Below are positions 51,823 through 61,073 of a DNA stretch of 64,000 nt, in pieces. The stretch comes from an uncultured Lachnospiraceae bacterium (GTDB lineage Bacteria > Bacillota > Clostridia > Lachnospirales > Lachnospiraceae): assembly GCA_910578085.1 (NCBI GenBank), contig CAJTPM010000010.1:73648-137647 (forward strand), given 5' to 3'. Position 1 is the stretch's first letter. The number at the start of each line of letters is the position of its first letter. The notes under the pieces were generated by a model. That model made no database searches. It had not been told where the DNA came from and saw nothing but the letters and a program-made list of their open reading frames with translations. A program made the position numbers and the translations under genes.

Positions 51823-54311
51823 AATCTTACCATGCGTTGGCACTCAAAGAGATCAGGGCGCAAAAAATGACCTTTACCCTGATTCTGATCGCCATTATTC
51901 TTTCCACAATGATGACGACGGTGATCGGGCAGTCTGTCGGGGTGCTGTCCGCCATGCGAGGGCAGCAGGCCATTGCTCTGGGGGGTGATCGCTATGCCAC
52001 ATTTTTGCAGATGAAGGAAGAGCAGGTTATGACGCTGCAAAAGGATTCCCGATTGTCCTTTGTCGGGGAATATGTCACTTTGGGGACTTTGGAACTCAAT
52101 TCATCCCTTTCACTGAGGTTAAATGAATATCAGGAAGATGTTACTGCGATATATCCCACGATCGCCAGAGTAAAGGAAGGGCGGTTGCCGGAAGCACCTA
52201 TGGAAATTGCGCTGCCGGAGGATGTGCTGCAATACCTCGGACTTGCGGGCGATCCTGGCGAACCTGTTTCACTTTCGCTGTCAAAGGCTCTCCGCCACGG
52301 AATCGAGAGTTCTTCTTATGATTTTACGGCGGATTTTACGCTGGCAGGCATTTTGGAGAGCAATTATCTGAATTACAGCTCTGGCGGTGTCACCGGCGTG
52401 GTGGGCAGGGGAACGGCAGCATCCCTGCTGCCGGAGAACTATCTCTATTACAATGTGGATATTCGGACAGCCGCTGGCAGTACATTTCAAGAGACTGTGA
52501 ATGATTTGATTGCTGCGTTTGACATCCATGAGTTGGATACGATATATAATACGCCCTATCTGGACGCTCTAGGTATCCGCTGCGATGATGGTGGAGCTGA
52601 CGTATCCGACCAGGGATTTTCTTTTATGCTGGCGGCAGGAATTATGGTCGGACTTCTGCTTCTTTTTGCGGCAGGGTTGGTGATCTATAATATTCTGAAA
52701 ATCGCAGTATCCATACGGATCGGGCAGTATGGTATTTTGCGCGCCATCGGCGGAGAGAAAAGGCAGCTGTATTTTCTCGTGACTGCCCAGGTACTTATAC
52801 TCTGTGTGATTGGTATTCCTGTTGGGCTCCTGTCCGGAACTCTGTCAGCAAAAGGCATCCTGACCGCTGCAACCGGCCTGGTTTCTCCGGAAATCTTTAT
52901 GGTGCAAAGCAGAGAGGAACTCAATCTTTTGATTGCGGAAAACAGTTCAAACAGAGGTGTTTTCCTGTTGACAGGCGCACTCATTACATTGGTTTTTGCG
53001 TTTCTCGCTGCTGTCCCAGCAGCCCGATATGCCGCAAAGGTATCTCCAACTGTGGCTATGACGGGGCGGGGCAGCAAGGTCAGACGCAGGAAGCGGAAAA
53101 CGAAAAAAATCCGGAATTTTGAAGCGTTTTATGCCAGACTTAATCTAAAGCGCAATCGTGGACGCACGGCAATTACAATGTTGTCCCTTGTTATGAGCAT
53201 TACTGTTTTTATTGCGCTGCAAAGTTTCAGCTCTTTGTTAGATGCTTCCACCATGATACCGGATCATCTCGGAGATTATTCGGTTGTCAATGAACACAGC
53301 GGCATTCCTTCCGGTGAACTTGCCGCACTGGAAGCGGATGAAAATGTGTCCGCTGTGGCGGCAGAACAGTTTTCACTCTACGAATTGGATGAACAGTACC
53401 ATCCCATCGGCATGGAAACCGGTATTACGCTGGGTATCGGCGAGTGCCTGCAGGTCGTTGGCTTAAATGACTGCTGGATGGAGGATGTATTCGCGAAACG
53501 TCTGACGCCGGAACAGATGGAGCAGTTGAAAGCAGGAGAGGGCTGTGTGATACGCAATCCGATTCTCATGCAGATTGGAGAGGAACAGATCGGCACCACG
53601 CAGATTGAGGAAGGCACACACATTACCGTTGCGGGAAAGGATTTGCCGGTGCTGTTGTCGCTTAGTGGATATGACACCTATTTTAGCGTAGGCAACAGCG
53701 GATTTACGAACGGCGTCCAGGTCCTGGTCAGCGATCGCTTGTATCCGCAGATTACCGGAACAGACAGCTATGCGGAACTGCGGCCCATCCTGTCGACAGG
53801 CGCTGACCGGAGTACATTTGACAAAGTATTGGAGCGGTTATGTCAGCGGATTCCGGGCAGTACGGTTATATCTTACGAGCAGGCCGACCGTCAGAAGGCG
53901 GAGAGCTTCGAACAGATCAGGCTGTTAGCATGGGGACTGATTTTGTTTATCACACTGATTGGTCTGCTGAATATCATCAACACTGTCTATACCAACATCC
54001 ACACCCGCATTGCGGAAATTGGTATGCAGCGGGCCATTGGTATGAGCGCGGGAAGTCTGTTCAAAGTATTCTTGTGGGAAGGAGCCTATTATGGCCTGTT
54101 CTCTGCGGGAATCGGAAGCGCGGCCGGATATATTTGCGTGATTTTGGTGGAGGCTGCCAGGACAGATGCCATTCAGCTGGCGGCTGTTCCCATTCTTCCA
54201 ATCGCAGAGGCAACCGTGCTTGCGATCGGAGCCTGCCTGTTTGCAACGTGCATTCCGTTAAGAAGAATCAGTAAGATGAGTATCGTGGATTCTATCGAAA
54301 CAGTTGAGTAA
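51819..54311 (+). CDS. FtsX-like ABC permease
   Basis: 830 residues. An N-terminal helix, a large extracellular domain (about 45-265), three helices forming the first FtsX domain (about 270-410), then a basic cytoplasmic linker. A second helix-extracellular-domain repeat follows, with the last FtsX domain at 700-815 (LITLIGLLNIINTVYTNIHTRIAEIGMQRAIGMS). Such double FtsX permeases with a linked two-component system often handle antimicrobial peptides or lipoprotein-like substrates in Firmicutes; the exact ligand is unknown. Confidence 0.92.
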   Translation: MKSYHALALKEIRAQKMTFTLILIAIILSTMMTTVIGQSVGVLSAMRGQQAIALGGDRYATFLQMKEEQVMTLQKDSRLSFVGEYVTLGTLELNSSLSLRLNEYQEDVTAIYPTIARVKEGRLPEAPMEIALPEDVLQYLGLAGDPGEPVSLSLSKALRHGIESSSYDFTADFTLAGILESNYLNYSSGGVTGVVGRGTAASLLPENYLYYNVDIRTAAGSTFQETVNDLIAAFDIHELDTIYNTPYLDALGIRCDDGGADVSDQGFSFMLAAGIMVGLLLLFAAGLVIYNILKIAVSIRIGQYGILRAIGGEKRQLYFLVTAQVLILCVIGIPVGLLSGTLSAKGILTAATGLVSPEIFMVQSREELNLLIAENSSNRGVFLLTGALITLVFAFLAAVPAARYAAKVSPTVAMTGRGSKVRRRKRKTKKIRNFEAFYARLNLKRNRGRTAITMLSLVMSITVFIALQSFSSLLDASTMIPDHLGDYSVVNEHSGIPSGELAALEADENVSAVAAEQFSLYELDEQYHPIGMETGITLGIGECLQVVGLNDCWMEDVFAKRLTPEQMEQLKAGEGCVIRNPILMQIGEEQIGTTQIEEGTHITVAGKDLPVLLSLSGYDTYFSVGNSGFTNGVQVLVSDRLYPQITGTDSYAELRPILSTGADRSTFDKVLERLCQRIPGSTVISYEQADRQKAESFEQIRLLAWGLILFITLIGLLNIINTVYTNIHTRIAEIGMQRAIGMSAGSLFKVFLWEGAYYGLFSAGIGSAAGYICVILVEAARTDAIQLAAVPILPIAEATVLAIGACLFATCIPLRRISKMSIVDSIETVE

Positions 54312-54409
54312 AAGAATGGATCTGCCTGTCGGCAGAAAGGAAAAAGACGCTGTCAGGCAGGTCTGTTGCCGGATGTCAGGAAAGTGTGCGAAAAATCAGG
54401 ACATTTTAC

Positions 54410-54460
54410 TTGACCGCTGTTTTAATATGTATTATACTGTACTTGTTAATACAATACAGT
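54410..54460 (+). promoter_or_regulatory. Promoter and operator of the GntR/ABC-2 operon
   Basis: TTGACC (54410-54415), 17-nt spacer, TATACT (54433-54438). Overlapping the -10 is the inverted repeat ACTGTA (54436-54441) with TACAGT (54455-54460), with inner TTGT/ACAA, a plausible YtrA-type operator for autorepression. Confidence 0.7.
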
Positions 54461-54484
54461 TGGAGACAGAAAGGCGGTGCAGGT

Positions 54485-54865
54485 TTGGAGATCGTTGTAA
54501 GCAATAAAACAAGCCGTCCTCTGTATGAGCAGATCACATCACAGATCAAAATGCAGATCATGAGCGGAGAGCTGAAAGCCGGGGAAGCGCTTCCCTCGAT
54601 CCGCTCTCTGGCGAAATCGCTGCAGATCAGTGTGCTGACTGTACAGAAGGCGTATGATGTTCTCCAGGAACAGGGGTTTATTGAGACAACAGCCGGAAAA
54701 GGGTGTTTTGTTTCGGCTCAGAATCCTGATTTTTATCTGGAGGAACAGCAGAAAAAGATTGAGGAGCACTTGGCGGAAGCGATCGAGATAGCCCGCACAA
54801 GCGGGATAACGCTTGATAAGCTGTCAGGCCTACTGACACTGCTGTATGAGGAGGAACCATCATGA
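54485..54865 (+). CDS. GntR-family (YtrA-type) transcriptional regulator
   Basis: 126 residues from a TTG at 54485. An ATG at 54386 is in frame but lies upstream of the promoter, so it cannot be used. The winged helix is shown by PLYEQITSQIKMQIMSGELKAGEALPSIRSLAKSLQISVLTVQKAYDVLQEQGFIETTAGKGCFV. The short helical C-terminal part is characteristic of the YtrA subfamily, which represses linked ABC exporters and responds to cell-wall antibiotics. The gene overlaps the next one by 4 nt. Confidence 0.92.
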   Translation: MEIVVSNKTSRPLYEQITSQIKMQIMSGELKAGEALPSIRSLAKSLQISVLTVQKAYDVLQEQGFIETTAGKGCFVSAQNPDFYLEEQQKKIEEHLAEAIEIARTSGITLDKLSGLLTLLYEEEPS

Positions 54866-55716
54866 AAAATGCTTTGTCCGTTTCGGGACTTACCAAAACA
54901 TATCCGGATTTTACATTGGATCACGTGTCGTTTGACGTGCCCTGCGGCTCCGTGGTCGGGCTGATCGGCGAAAACGGCGCAGGAAAGAGTACAACAGTCA
55001 ATGCGGTTTTGGGACTAATCGGGAAAGAATCCGGTCATGTCGCCATCCTGGGGAGAGAAGGGCTGGATGATCCTGTAAAAGAACAGATCGGCGCAGTGTT
55101 TGACGGCAGCAATTACCCGGAAATTCTTTCTCCGGCAAAGATAGGCCGGATCATGAAACATATGTACCATTCCTGGGATGAGCAGATATGGTTACGCTTT
55201 TTAAAGCAGTTTTCCCTGCCCGCTGACAAGCCGATCAGACAGTTTTCCAGGGGCATGAAAATGAAGCTGGCTATCTCCGCAGCCCTTTCTCACCATCCCA
55301 GGTTACTGATTCTGGATGAAGCCACAAGCGGGCTCGATCCGGTGGTCAGGGACGATATTCTGGATATGTTGTTGGATTTTGTGCAGGATGAGGAGCACTC
55401 CATTCTGGTATCTTCCCATATTACCAGCGATCTGGAGAAAATTGCCGATTATATCGTGTTTCTTCATGGGGGAAGGGTGGTCTTTTCGAAGAGGAAAGAC
55501 GAACTGACAGAACAGTACGGGATCCTCAAGTGCGGCACCGCCCAGTTTGAGGCGCTTGATAAGTCTGATATCATTGTGTACCGCAAAATGGACTATGCGT
55601 GGCAGGTTCTGGTTTCGGACAGGGAAAGAATACAGAAAAAGTATCCGAAGGCAATGGTAGTTCCGACGACGATCGATGAGATCATGCTGCTCTATGTAAA
55701 GGGGGAAAAGGGATGA
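54862..55716 (+). CDS. ABC-2 exporter ATPase
   Basis: 284 residues. Walker A GENGAGKST, an altered signature FSRGMKMKLAISAAL, and Walker B LLILDEATSGLDP. The variable C-terminal domain (about 215-284) follows the ATPase core. It belongs to the YtrB/BcrA-like exporter ATPases and pairs with the small permease gene that overlaps its 3' end. Expression is probably controlled by the GntR repressor. Confidence 0.93.
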   Translation: MKNALSVSGLTKTYPDFTLDHVSFDVPCGSVVGLIGENGAGKSTTVNAVLGLIGKESGHVAILGREGLDDPVKEQIGAVFDGSNYPEILSPAKIGRIMKHMYHSWDEQIWLRFLKQFSLPADKPIRQFSRGMKMKLAISAALSHHPRLLILDEATSGLDPVVRDDILDMLLDFVQDEEHSILVSSHITSDLEKIADYIVFLHGGRVVFSKRKDELTEQYGILKCGTAQFEALDKSDIIVYRKMDYAWQVLVSDRERIQKKYPKAMVVPTTIDEIMLLYVKGEKG

Positions 55717-56342
55717 AAGGTGTTTTGTTGAAAGATTTGTATATTGCAAAGAACAATATTGTTGTGACGGTGGTCAGCCTGATCGTTCTGGGTTTTGGGC
55801 TTTCCTTTCTGCTGGAGACAAGCGCGCTTCTGGTTCTCGCGCCGGCTGTCTCCACGACGGCAGTTTTTATCAGCATCACAAGCGATGCGGCTTCCGGCTG
55901 GAATAAGAATGTGATTACCATGCCTCTTTCGAGAGGAAGGATCATCGGTGAGAAGTATGCTTTTTATAGTATACTTGCCGTATTCGGGGTGCTTGCTGCA
56001 CTGATTCCCTGTGGGATTCTCGAAATGATCGGTGCGGATATCACAGTATCCTCTCTGTGTCTGTACGGCGCTATCGGTATGAGCGCAGCCTTATTTGCGG
56101 GCGGAATCAGTCTGCCCTGCGCCTATCTGTTTGATCCGGAAAAATCTCAGATCGTGTTTATGATGTCCTTTCTGGCATCCACGGGGATGATCGTGGCGCT
56201 TGTCCTCTTTATCAATCTGTTTCTTTCTGTGAAGGATCATATACTTTTAACGTTTGTGATTGTACTTGGTGCGGCAGCTCTTTGCTTTTTTGTGTCTTAT
56301 CAGATTGCGGTGAAAGTTTATCAGAGGCGGGATATCGTTTGA
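55713..56342 (+). CDS. ABC-2 type permease
   Basis: 209 residues with six membrane helices (for example VVTVVSLIVLGFGLSFLL near 18-35 and TFVIVLGAAALCFFVSYQIAV near the end). It resembles ABC_2 permeases of the PF13346 group that occur in GntR-ATPase-permease operons. It starts within the stop of the ATPase gene. The exported substrate is unknown. Confidence 0.85.
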   Translation: MKGVLLKDLYIAKNNIVVTVVSLIVLGFGLSFLLETSALLVLAPAVSTTAVFISITSDAASGWNKNVITMPLSRGRIIGEKYAFYSILAVFGVLAALIPCGILEMIGADITVSSLCLYGAIGMSAALFAGGISLPCAYLFDPEKSQIVFMMSFLASTGMIVALVLFINLFLSVKDHILLTFVIVLGAAALCFFVSYQIAVKVYQRRDIV

Positions 56343-56514
56343 ACAGAAAAGCAGTATGGTTTTTGATGGCAGGGCGGAACAGGAATCACCGTGAAGGGTT
56401 TTTGTGTTCCCTGAAGTGAATTGTTAGTAAAGTGGGTTTTGCCAAAAACAAGTGGAAGAAAAGCTGGTGTGCAGGTGGTTCTTATAAAATGAATATGGTA
56501 AAATTTTATAAGAA

Positions 56515-56652
56515 ATGTATTTACTGGCAAAAGGCACACCGTTGCTGGAGAAGGGCTATAAAGGTGTGTTTGAGGGTTTGCCGGAAGAAAAACAGTCGGA
56601 ACTTATCATGAGGAAAGCTACTTTTGCAAAAGCGGCAGAGATATATCTATAA
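56515..56652 (+). CDS. Small open frame of unknown nature, possibly a gene remnant
   Basis: 45 codons (starting MYLLAKGTPLLEKGYKGVFEGL, ending AKAAEIYL) in an otherwise empty region. Composition and helical pattern are protein-like, but no Shine-Dalgarno is evident and no family is recognised. It may be the remnant of a decayed gene. The stretch 56343-56514 before it holds nothing recognisable. Confidence 0.3.
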   Translation: MYLLAKGTPLLEKGYKGVFEGLPEEKQSELIMRKATFAKAAEIYL

Positions 56653-56704
56653 TGTTGTTTTTGTGAGGAAAATGGAACGGTAGTTGGCGAATAATCAAAG
56701 GTTA

Positions 56705-56737
56705 GAAAGGCTCTGTGAGATGCAGAGCTTTTCTTAT
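56705..56737 (+). terminator. Rho-independent terminator
   Basis: GAAAGGCTCTG pairs with CAGAGCTTTTC around a 7-nt loop, followed by a T-rich tail. It closes the region after the small frame at 56515 and insulates the pst operon. Confidence 0.75.
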
Positions 56738-56830
56738 TTGTGTTTTATGAAAAAATGGAATGAATGAGTGGGATTTCGCCGTAATCGGCATTGTGGAAAT
56801 GTCGTATAACTGGCTATTTTATGGAGTTGT

Positions 56831-56900
56831 GGGTAACTCTGTTTGCAGGATGTGGGAAAGCTGCACTTTGCTTTTCCATGTCCTGTGAATAGAGTTATCC
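56831..56900 (+). ncRNA. Fully paired 30-bp RNA hairpin upstream of pstS
   Basis: Bases 56831-56860 pair with 56871-56900 with no mismatch when the plus strand is read as RNA: 23 Watson-Crick and 7 G-U pairs, with a 10-nt loop. On the minus strand the seven G-U pairs would be A-C mismatches, so selection appears to act on a plus-strand transcript. No T run follows, so it is not a terminator. It may be part of a small RNA or of a leader lying before the Pho boxes. Confidence 0.6.
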
Positions 56901-56961
56901 ATGACGGAATAGTCAGTTATGCACATTTCCATGATGCAGTTTTTATGGCAAGTCTGTTCAT

Positions 56962-57001
56962 TTTACAAAAATTTGACATAAGTTATGTTTTTGATTTTAC
57001 A
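56962..57001 (+). promoter_or_regulatory. Pho-box-like repeats and promoter of the pst operon
   Basis: TTTACA (56962), TTGACA (56973), TTATGT (56983) and TTTACA (56996) recur at about 11-bp intervals, like the TT(A/T/C)ACA repeats bound by PhoP in Firmicutes. TTGACA may double as the -35 with TTTACA as a weak -10, as expected for an activator-dependent promoter. The phoP-like regulator gene is in the same operon. Confidence 0.6.
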
Positions 57002-57063
57002 AGCAGTATCTATGATAAAAAGCGTAGAAGAAAATATCACAAAGAAAAAAGGAGAAAATTATT

Positions 57064-57873
57064 ATGAAAAAAATTGTTACTTTTGTTGCCACTTTATCAC
57101 TTGCACTCGTAGCTATGACCGGATGCGGGAAGGCGGACAGCAAAACAGTATCTACGGATGGCTCAACCTCTATGGAAAAAGTAATCGGTGCTTTGGGCGA
57201 AGCTTTTGAGGAAAACAATTCCGGTGTAACCTTTACATATAACCCTACCGGTTCCGGCTCCGGAATTACGGCTGTGGCAGAAGGACGCTGCGATATTGGT
57301 CTTTCCAGCCGTAACTTAAAGGAAGAAGAAAAAGCGCAGGGATTGACTGAAACGGTGCTTGCGCTTGACGGGATTGCTGTCATTGTAAATCCGGATAATC
57401 CGGTAAATGACCTTGACCTTGAAACGATTAGCAGGATTTATAGAGGGGAAATAACAAACTGGCAGGATATAGGCGGCAATGATCTGGAAATTGTCCTGAT
57501 TGGACGTGAAGCCGGGAGTGGTACAAGAGATGGCTTTGAATCCATTACGGACACGGAGGATGCCTGCAAATACCGTCAGGAGCTTACATCTACCGGAGAT
57601 GTGATTACAACGGTGGCAGGCAATCCGGCGGCAATCGGATATGCTTCCCTTGCATCTGTAAAGGATACGGTAAAAACCCTTTCTGTCGGCGGTATTGTAC
57701 CTGCGGAGGAAACGGTAAAAGATGGTAGCTATGTGGTGCAGCGTCCGTTTGTGTTAGTGACAAAGAGCGGCGCAGAGCTTTCGGCAACTGCACAGAAATT
57801 CTTTGATTATATTACTTCATCTGAAGCAGGTGAGATTATCTCATCTGCGGGTGCAGTACCAGTAAATAAATAA
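57064..57873 (+). CDS. pstS: Phosphate-binding lipoprotein of the Pst ABC importer
   Basis: 269 residues. Lipoprotein signal with lipobox AMTGC (Cys about 21). The phosphate-binding pattern is clear: STDGSTSMEKVIGALGEAFEE, YNPTGSGSGITAVAEGRCDIGLSSRNL, and IGREAGSGTRDGFESI. It captures inorganic phosphate outside the membrane and hands it to PstCA. First gene of pstSCAB-phoU-phoP-phoR, behind Pho-box-like repeats. Confidence 0.97.
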   Translation: MKKIVTFVATLSLALVAMTGCGKADSKTVSTDGSTSMEKVIGALGEAFEENNSGVTFTYNPTGSGSGITAVAEGRCDIGLSSRNLKEEEKAQGLTETVLALDGIAVIVNPDNPVNDLDLETISRIYRGEITNWQDIGGNDLEIVLIGREAGSGTRDGFESITDTEDACKYRQELTSTGDVITTVAGNPAAIGYASLASVKDTVKTLSVGGIVPAEETVKDGSYVVQRPFVLVTKSGAELSATAQKFFDYITSSEAGEIISSAGAVPVNK

Positions 57874-57911
57874 TCCGGCGGATTATGAAAGGTTTTGGAA
57901 GGTGAAGTCAA

Positions 57912-58781
57912 ATGAACAAAAAACAGTTCATGGAGAATGCCATACATGGCATATTCCTGATACTTGGTCTGATTACAGTTGGCTGTGTACTCCTGATTAC
58001 TGTTTACCTTGTCATATCAGGGATTCCGGCTATCCGAAAAATAGGAGTTTTGAATTTCCTTTTCGGGAAGAAATGGGCTTCTACAGCAGCACAGCCGCAA
58101 TATGGGATTTTTCCGTTTATCCTTACCAGTATTTATGGTACGGCTGGCGCAATCGTACTTGGAGTGCCAATTGGCTTTATGACAGCAGTTTATCTTGCTA
58201 AGATTGCGCCGTTAAAAATAAAAACCGTTATTGAAACAGCGGTAAGTTTATTGGCTGGCATTCCGTCGGTAGTTTATGGGCTTGTGGGAATGATGGTGCT
58301 TGTGCCAGGGATACGGATTGTTTTCCATATCCCCGATGGAGCCAGCCTGTTTGCTGCTATCATTGTACTTGCAATTATGATATTACCCTCAATCATTAAA
58401 GTGTCGCTTACGGCATTAGAAGCTGTTCCAAAGGAATATGAGGATGCTTCCCTTGCGCTTGGTTCGACACCGATTGAAACATACTTCCGTGTATCCGTTC
58501 CGGCGGCAAAAAGCGGCATTGCGGCGGCTGTTGTGTTAGGCGTTGGCAGGGCTATCGGCGAGGCTATGGCTATTATGATGGTGGCGGGGAACGCCCCAAA
58601 TATGCCGAAAATTTTTCAGAGCGTCCGTTTCCTTACAACCGCTGTGGCAAGTGAAATGTCTTATGCGGCTGACGGAAGTTTACAGAAACAGGCATTATTT
58701 TCGATTGCGTTGGTTTTATTCCTCTTTATTATGCTGATAAATGCCGTATTAAATTTCTTTTTGAAACAAAGCAAGGAGTAA
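57912..58781 (+). CDS. pstC: Phosphate ABC transporter permease PstC
   Basis: 289 residues with six membrane helices. The PstC signature region shows in KKWASTAAQPQYGIFPFILTSIYGTAGAIVLGVPIGFMTAVYLAK, and the coupling EAA loop in EAVPKEYEDASLALGSTPIETYFRVSVPAAKSGIAAAVVLGVGRAIGEAMA. It forms the membrane channel with PstA. Only 38 nt separate it from pstS. Confidence 0.96.
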   Translation: MNKKQFMENAIHGIFLILGLITVGCVLLITVYLVISGIPAIRKIGVLNFLFGKKWASTAAQPQYGIFPFILTSIYGTAGAIVLGVPIGFMTAVYLAKIAPLKIKTVIETAVSLLAGIPSVVYGLVGMMVLVPGIRIVFHIPDGASLFAAIIVLAIMILPSIIKVSLTALEAVPKEYEDASLALGSTPIETYFRVSVPAAKSGIAAAVVLGVGRAIGEAMAIMMVAGNAPNMPKIFQSVRFLTTAVASEMSYAADGSLQKQALFSIALVLFLFIMLINAVLNFFLKQSKE

Positions 58782-58787
58782 ATATAG

Positions 58788-59651
58788 ATGGAAAAACAAT
58801 CAATTTCCCTTAGAAGGAAAACATATATTACAGCCATGCGTGTGTTGATGGGGATTTCCGTATGCATTACTTGTGCATTGGTATTATTTTTGATTGGTTA
58901 TGTATTGTGGAAAGGGCTGCCGAATGTATCTTGGGAGCTGCTTACTACGAAACCGAGTTATCTGTCTGACCGGATCGGGATACTGCCGGATATTCTTAAC
59001 ACAGTCTATATTGTAGCGGCAACTTTGGTATTTGTTCTCCCGCTTGGAGTTGGTGCGGCGATTTATCTTACAGAATATGCCAAAAATAAGAAACTGGTAG
59101 AAATGATTGAGTATGCAGCCGAAACCTTATCAGGGATTCCGTCTATTATTTATGGACTTGTAGGTATGCTGTTTTTCTGTCAGTTTTTTGGTATGAAAAC
59201 TTCCCTCTTAGCGGGGGCATTTACTTTGGTAATCATGAATCTGCCTACGATTATGCGCACAACGCAGGAAAGCCTGAAAACAGTACCGCAAAGTTACCGT
59301 GAAGGTGCTTTTGGGCTGGGAGCTGGAAAGTGGCGTGTGATTTATACCGTTGTGCTTCCAGGTTGTATTGATGGAGTCATAACAGGCTGTATATTGTCAG
59401 TGGGGCGAATTTTGGGAGAATCAGCGGCACTTCTTTTTACGGCTGGTTTTGCCCATGCCCTGAACGGGATTCTTGAAGGGCTTGGCAGTGCAGGGGCAAC
59501 ATTGACGGTCGCATTATATGTCTATGCAAAAGAAAACGGGGAATTTGGTATAGCCTTTGCAATTGCCGCTATCCTGATGATTTTGACCATGTTCATCAAT
59601 CTGTCGGCTACACTGGCGAGCAGATATTTCCAAAAAAGGAGAAATGTATGA
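58788..59651 (+). CDS. pstA: Phosphate ABC transporter permease PstA
   Basis: 287 residues with six membrane helices; typical PstA motifs are GILPDILNTVYIVAATLVFVLPLGVGAAIYLTEYA and SLKTVPQSYREGAFGLGAGKWRVIYTVVLPGCIDGVITGCILSVGRILGESAAL. It starts 6 nt after pstC and overlaps pstB by 4 nt, so the transporter subunits are translated as one block. Confidence 0.96.
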   Translation: MEKQSISLRRKTYITAMRVLMGISVCITCALVLFLIGYVLWKGLPNVSWELLTTKPSYLSDRIGILPDILNTVYIVAATLVFVLPLGVGAAIYLTEYAKNKKLVEMIEYAAETLSGIPSIIYGLVGMLFFCQFFGMKTSLLAGAFTLVIMNLPTIMRTTQESLKTVPQSYREGAFGLGAGKWRVIYTVVLPGCIDGVITGCILSVGRILGESAALLFTAGFAHALNGILEGLGSAGATLTVALYVYAKENGEFGIAFAIAAILMILTMFINLSATLASRYFQKRRNV

Positions 59652-60427
59652 ATAATATAATGAATCATGACAAAAATCCTGCCATGGTGGTAAAAGACCT
59701 GTGCCTGTGGTATAGCAGTACACAGGCTTTGAAAGATGTAAATATTGAGATTGAAGGACAGAGCATTACGGCACTGATTGGCCCCTCCGGGTGTGGGAAG
59801 TCTACTTTCCTTAAATCGTTAAACCGAATGAATAACCTTATCGCTGGTGTACGGATTACAGGAGAAGTGTATTATAGGGGCGATAATATTTTTGATGCAG
59901 ATGTCGATGTCAATGAGCTTCGCCGCAGTATTGGCATGGTTTTTCAAAAGCCGAATCCTTTTCCTATGAGCATCTACGACAATATTGCTTACGGGCCGAG
60001 GACACACGGAGTGAAAAATAAGGCAAAATTGGACGATATAATAGAACGCTCTCTGCGTGGGGCGGCAATCTGGGATGAAGTAAAGGACAGGCTGAAAAAA
60101 TCGGCATTAGGACTGTCAGGCGGTCAGCAGCAGCGGCTCTGCATTGCCCGTGCATTAGCGGTAGAGCCGGATGTGCTTCTGATGGATGAGCCTACAAGCG
60201 CACTTGACCCTATTTCCACATCTAAAATAGAGGAACTTGCAATGGAACTTAAAGAAAAGTATACTATTATCATCGTAACGCACAATATGCAACAGGCTGT
60301 GCGGATTTCCGATAATACGGCTTTCTTTCTCCTTGGCAATTTAATTGAGTATGGAAATACGGAAAAGATGTTTGAGCAACCAAAGGACAAGCGGACGGAG
60401 GATTATATTACGGGGAGGTTTGGATAA
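59648..60427 (+). CDS. pstB: Phosphate ABC transporter ATPase PstB
   Basis: 259 residues. Walker A GPSGCGKSTFLKSLNRMNNL, signature LSGGQQQRLCIARAL and Walker B LLMDEPTSALDPIS are diagnostic of PstB, as is PNPFPMSIYDNIAYGPR. It powers phosphate uptake. The stop shares one base with the phoU start (TAATG). Confidence 0.98.
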   Translation: MNNIMNHDKNPAMVVKDLCLWYSSTQALKDVNIEIEGQSITALIGPSGCGKSTFLKSLNRMNNLIAGVRITGEVYYRGDNIFDADVDVNELRRSIGMVFQKPNPFPMSIYDNIAYGPRTHGVKNKAKLDDIIERSLRGAAIWDEVKDRLKKSALGLSGGQQQRLCIARALAVEPDVLLMDEPTSALDPISTSKIEELAMELKEKYTIIIVTHNMQQAVRISDNTAFFLLGNLIEYGNTEKMFEQPKDKRTEDYITGRFG

Positions 60428-61071
60428 TGAGAAGTCGTTTTGATGAACAGCTTGTTATGCTGAATAAAGAGCTTACCCAAATGGGGGCAATGTGTGAGGA
60501 AGCGATTGCCGCTGCTTCAAAAGCATTAACTATGGGCGACATAAAGCTGGCAGACAAGGTTTTATCCCTTGATGGAGAGATTAACCGGATGGAGCGCACA
60601 ATCGAAACACTGTGTTTGAAACTGCTGTTACAGCAACAGCCGGTAGCAAGGGATTTACGGCAAATATCTGCAGCCCTTAAAATGATTACTGATATGGAGC
60701 GTATTGGAACACAGGCGGCGGATATTGCGGAAATTATCACGTTTCTTGACGGAAGGACTGGAGGGGAATGTGAACAGATCCGGTTTATGGCAGATGCGGC
60801 GAGCCAGATGGTTACAGAAAGCATTGACGCTTTTGTAAAACAGGATGTAGTATTGGCTGGTGCGGCGATTGACCGTGATGATGTGGTTGACGATTTGTTT
60901 TTACAGGTCAAGTCATCTCTGATTAAGCTGATAGCAGAAAAACCGACAGACGGAGGATATGCGCTGGATTTACTGATGATTGCCAAATATTTTGAGCGTA
61001 TCGGGGATCATGCGGTAAATATTGCAGAGTGGGTGGCTTTTTCCGTGACAGGAGAACATAAAGGAGCATGA
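60427..61071 (+). CDS. phoU: Phosphate transport regulator PhoU
   Basis: 214 residues, two helical-bundle repeats. Characteristic lines are RFDEQLVMLNKELTQMGAMCEEAI, EIDRMERTIE-type (here EINRMERTIETLCLKLLLQQQPVARDLRQISAALKMITDMERIGTQAADIAE) and YFERIGDHAVNIAEWVAFSVTGEHK. In Firmicutes PhoU links Pst activity to PhoR signalling. It starts on the pstB stop. Confidence 0.95.
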   Translation: MRSRFDEQLVMLNKELTQMGAMCEEAIAAASKALTMGDIKLADKVLSLDGEINRMERTIETLCLKLLLQQQPVARDLRQISAALKMITDMERIGTQAADIAEIITFLDGRTGGECEQIRFMADAASQMVTESIDAFVKQDVVLAGAAIDRDDVVDDLFLQVKSSLIKLIAEKPTDGGYALDLLMIAKYFERIGDHAVNIAEWVAFSVTGEHKGA

Positions 61072-61073
61072 TT

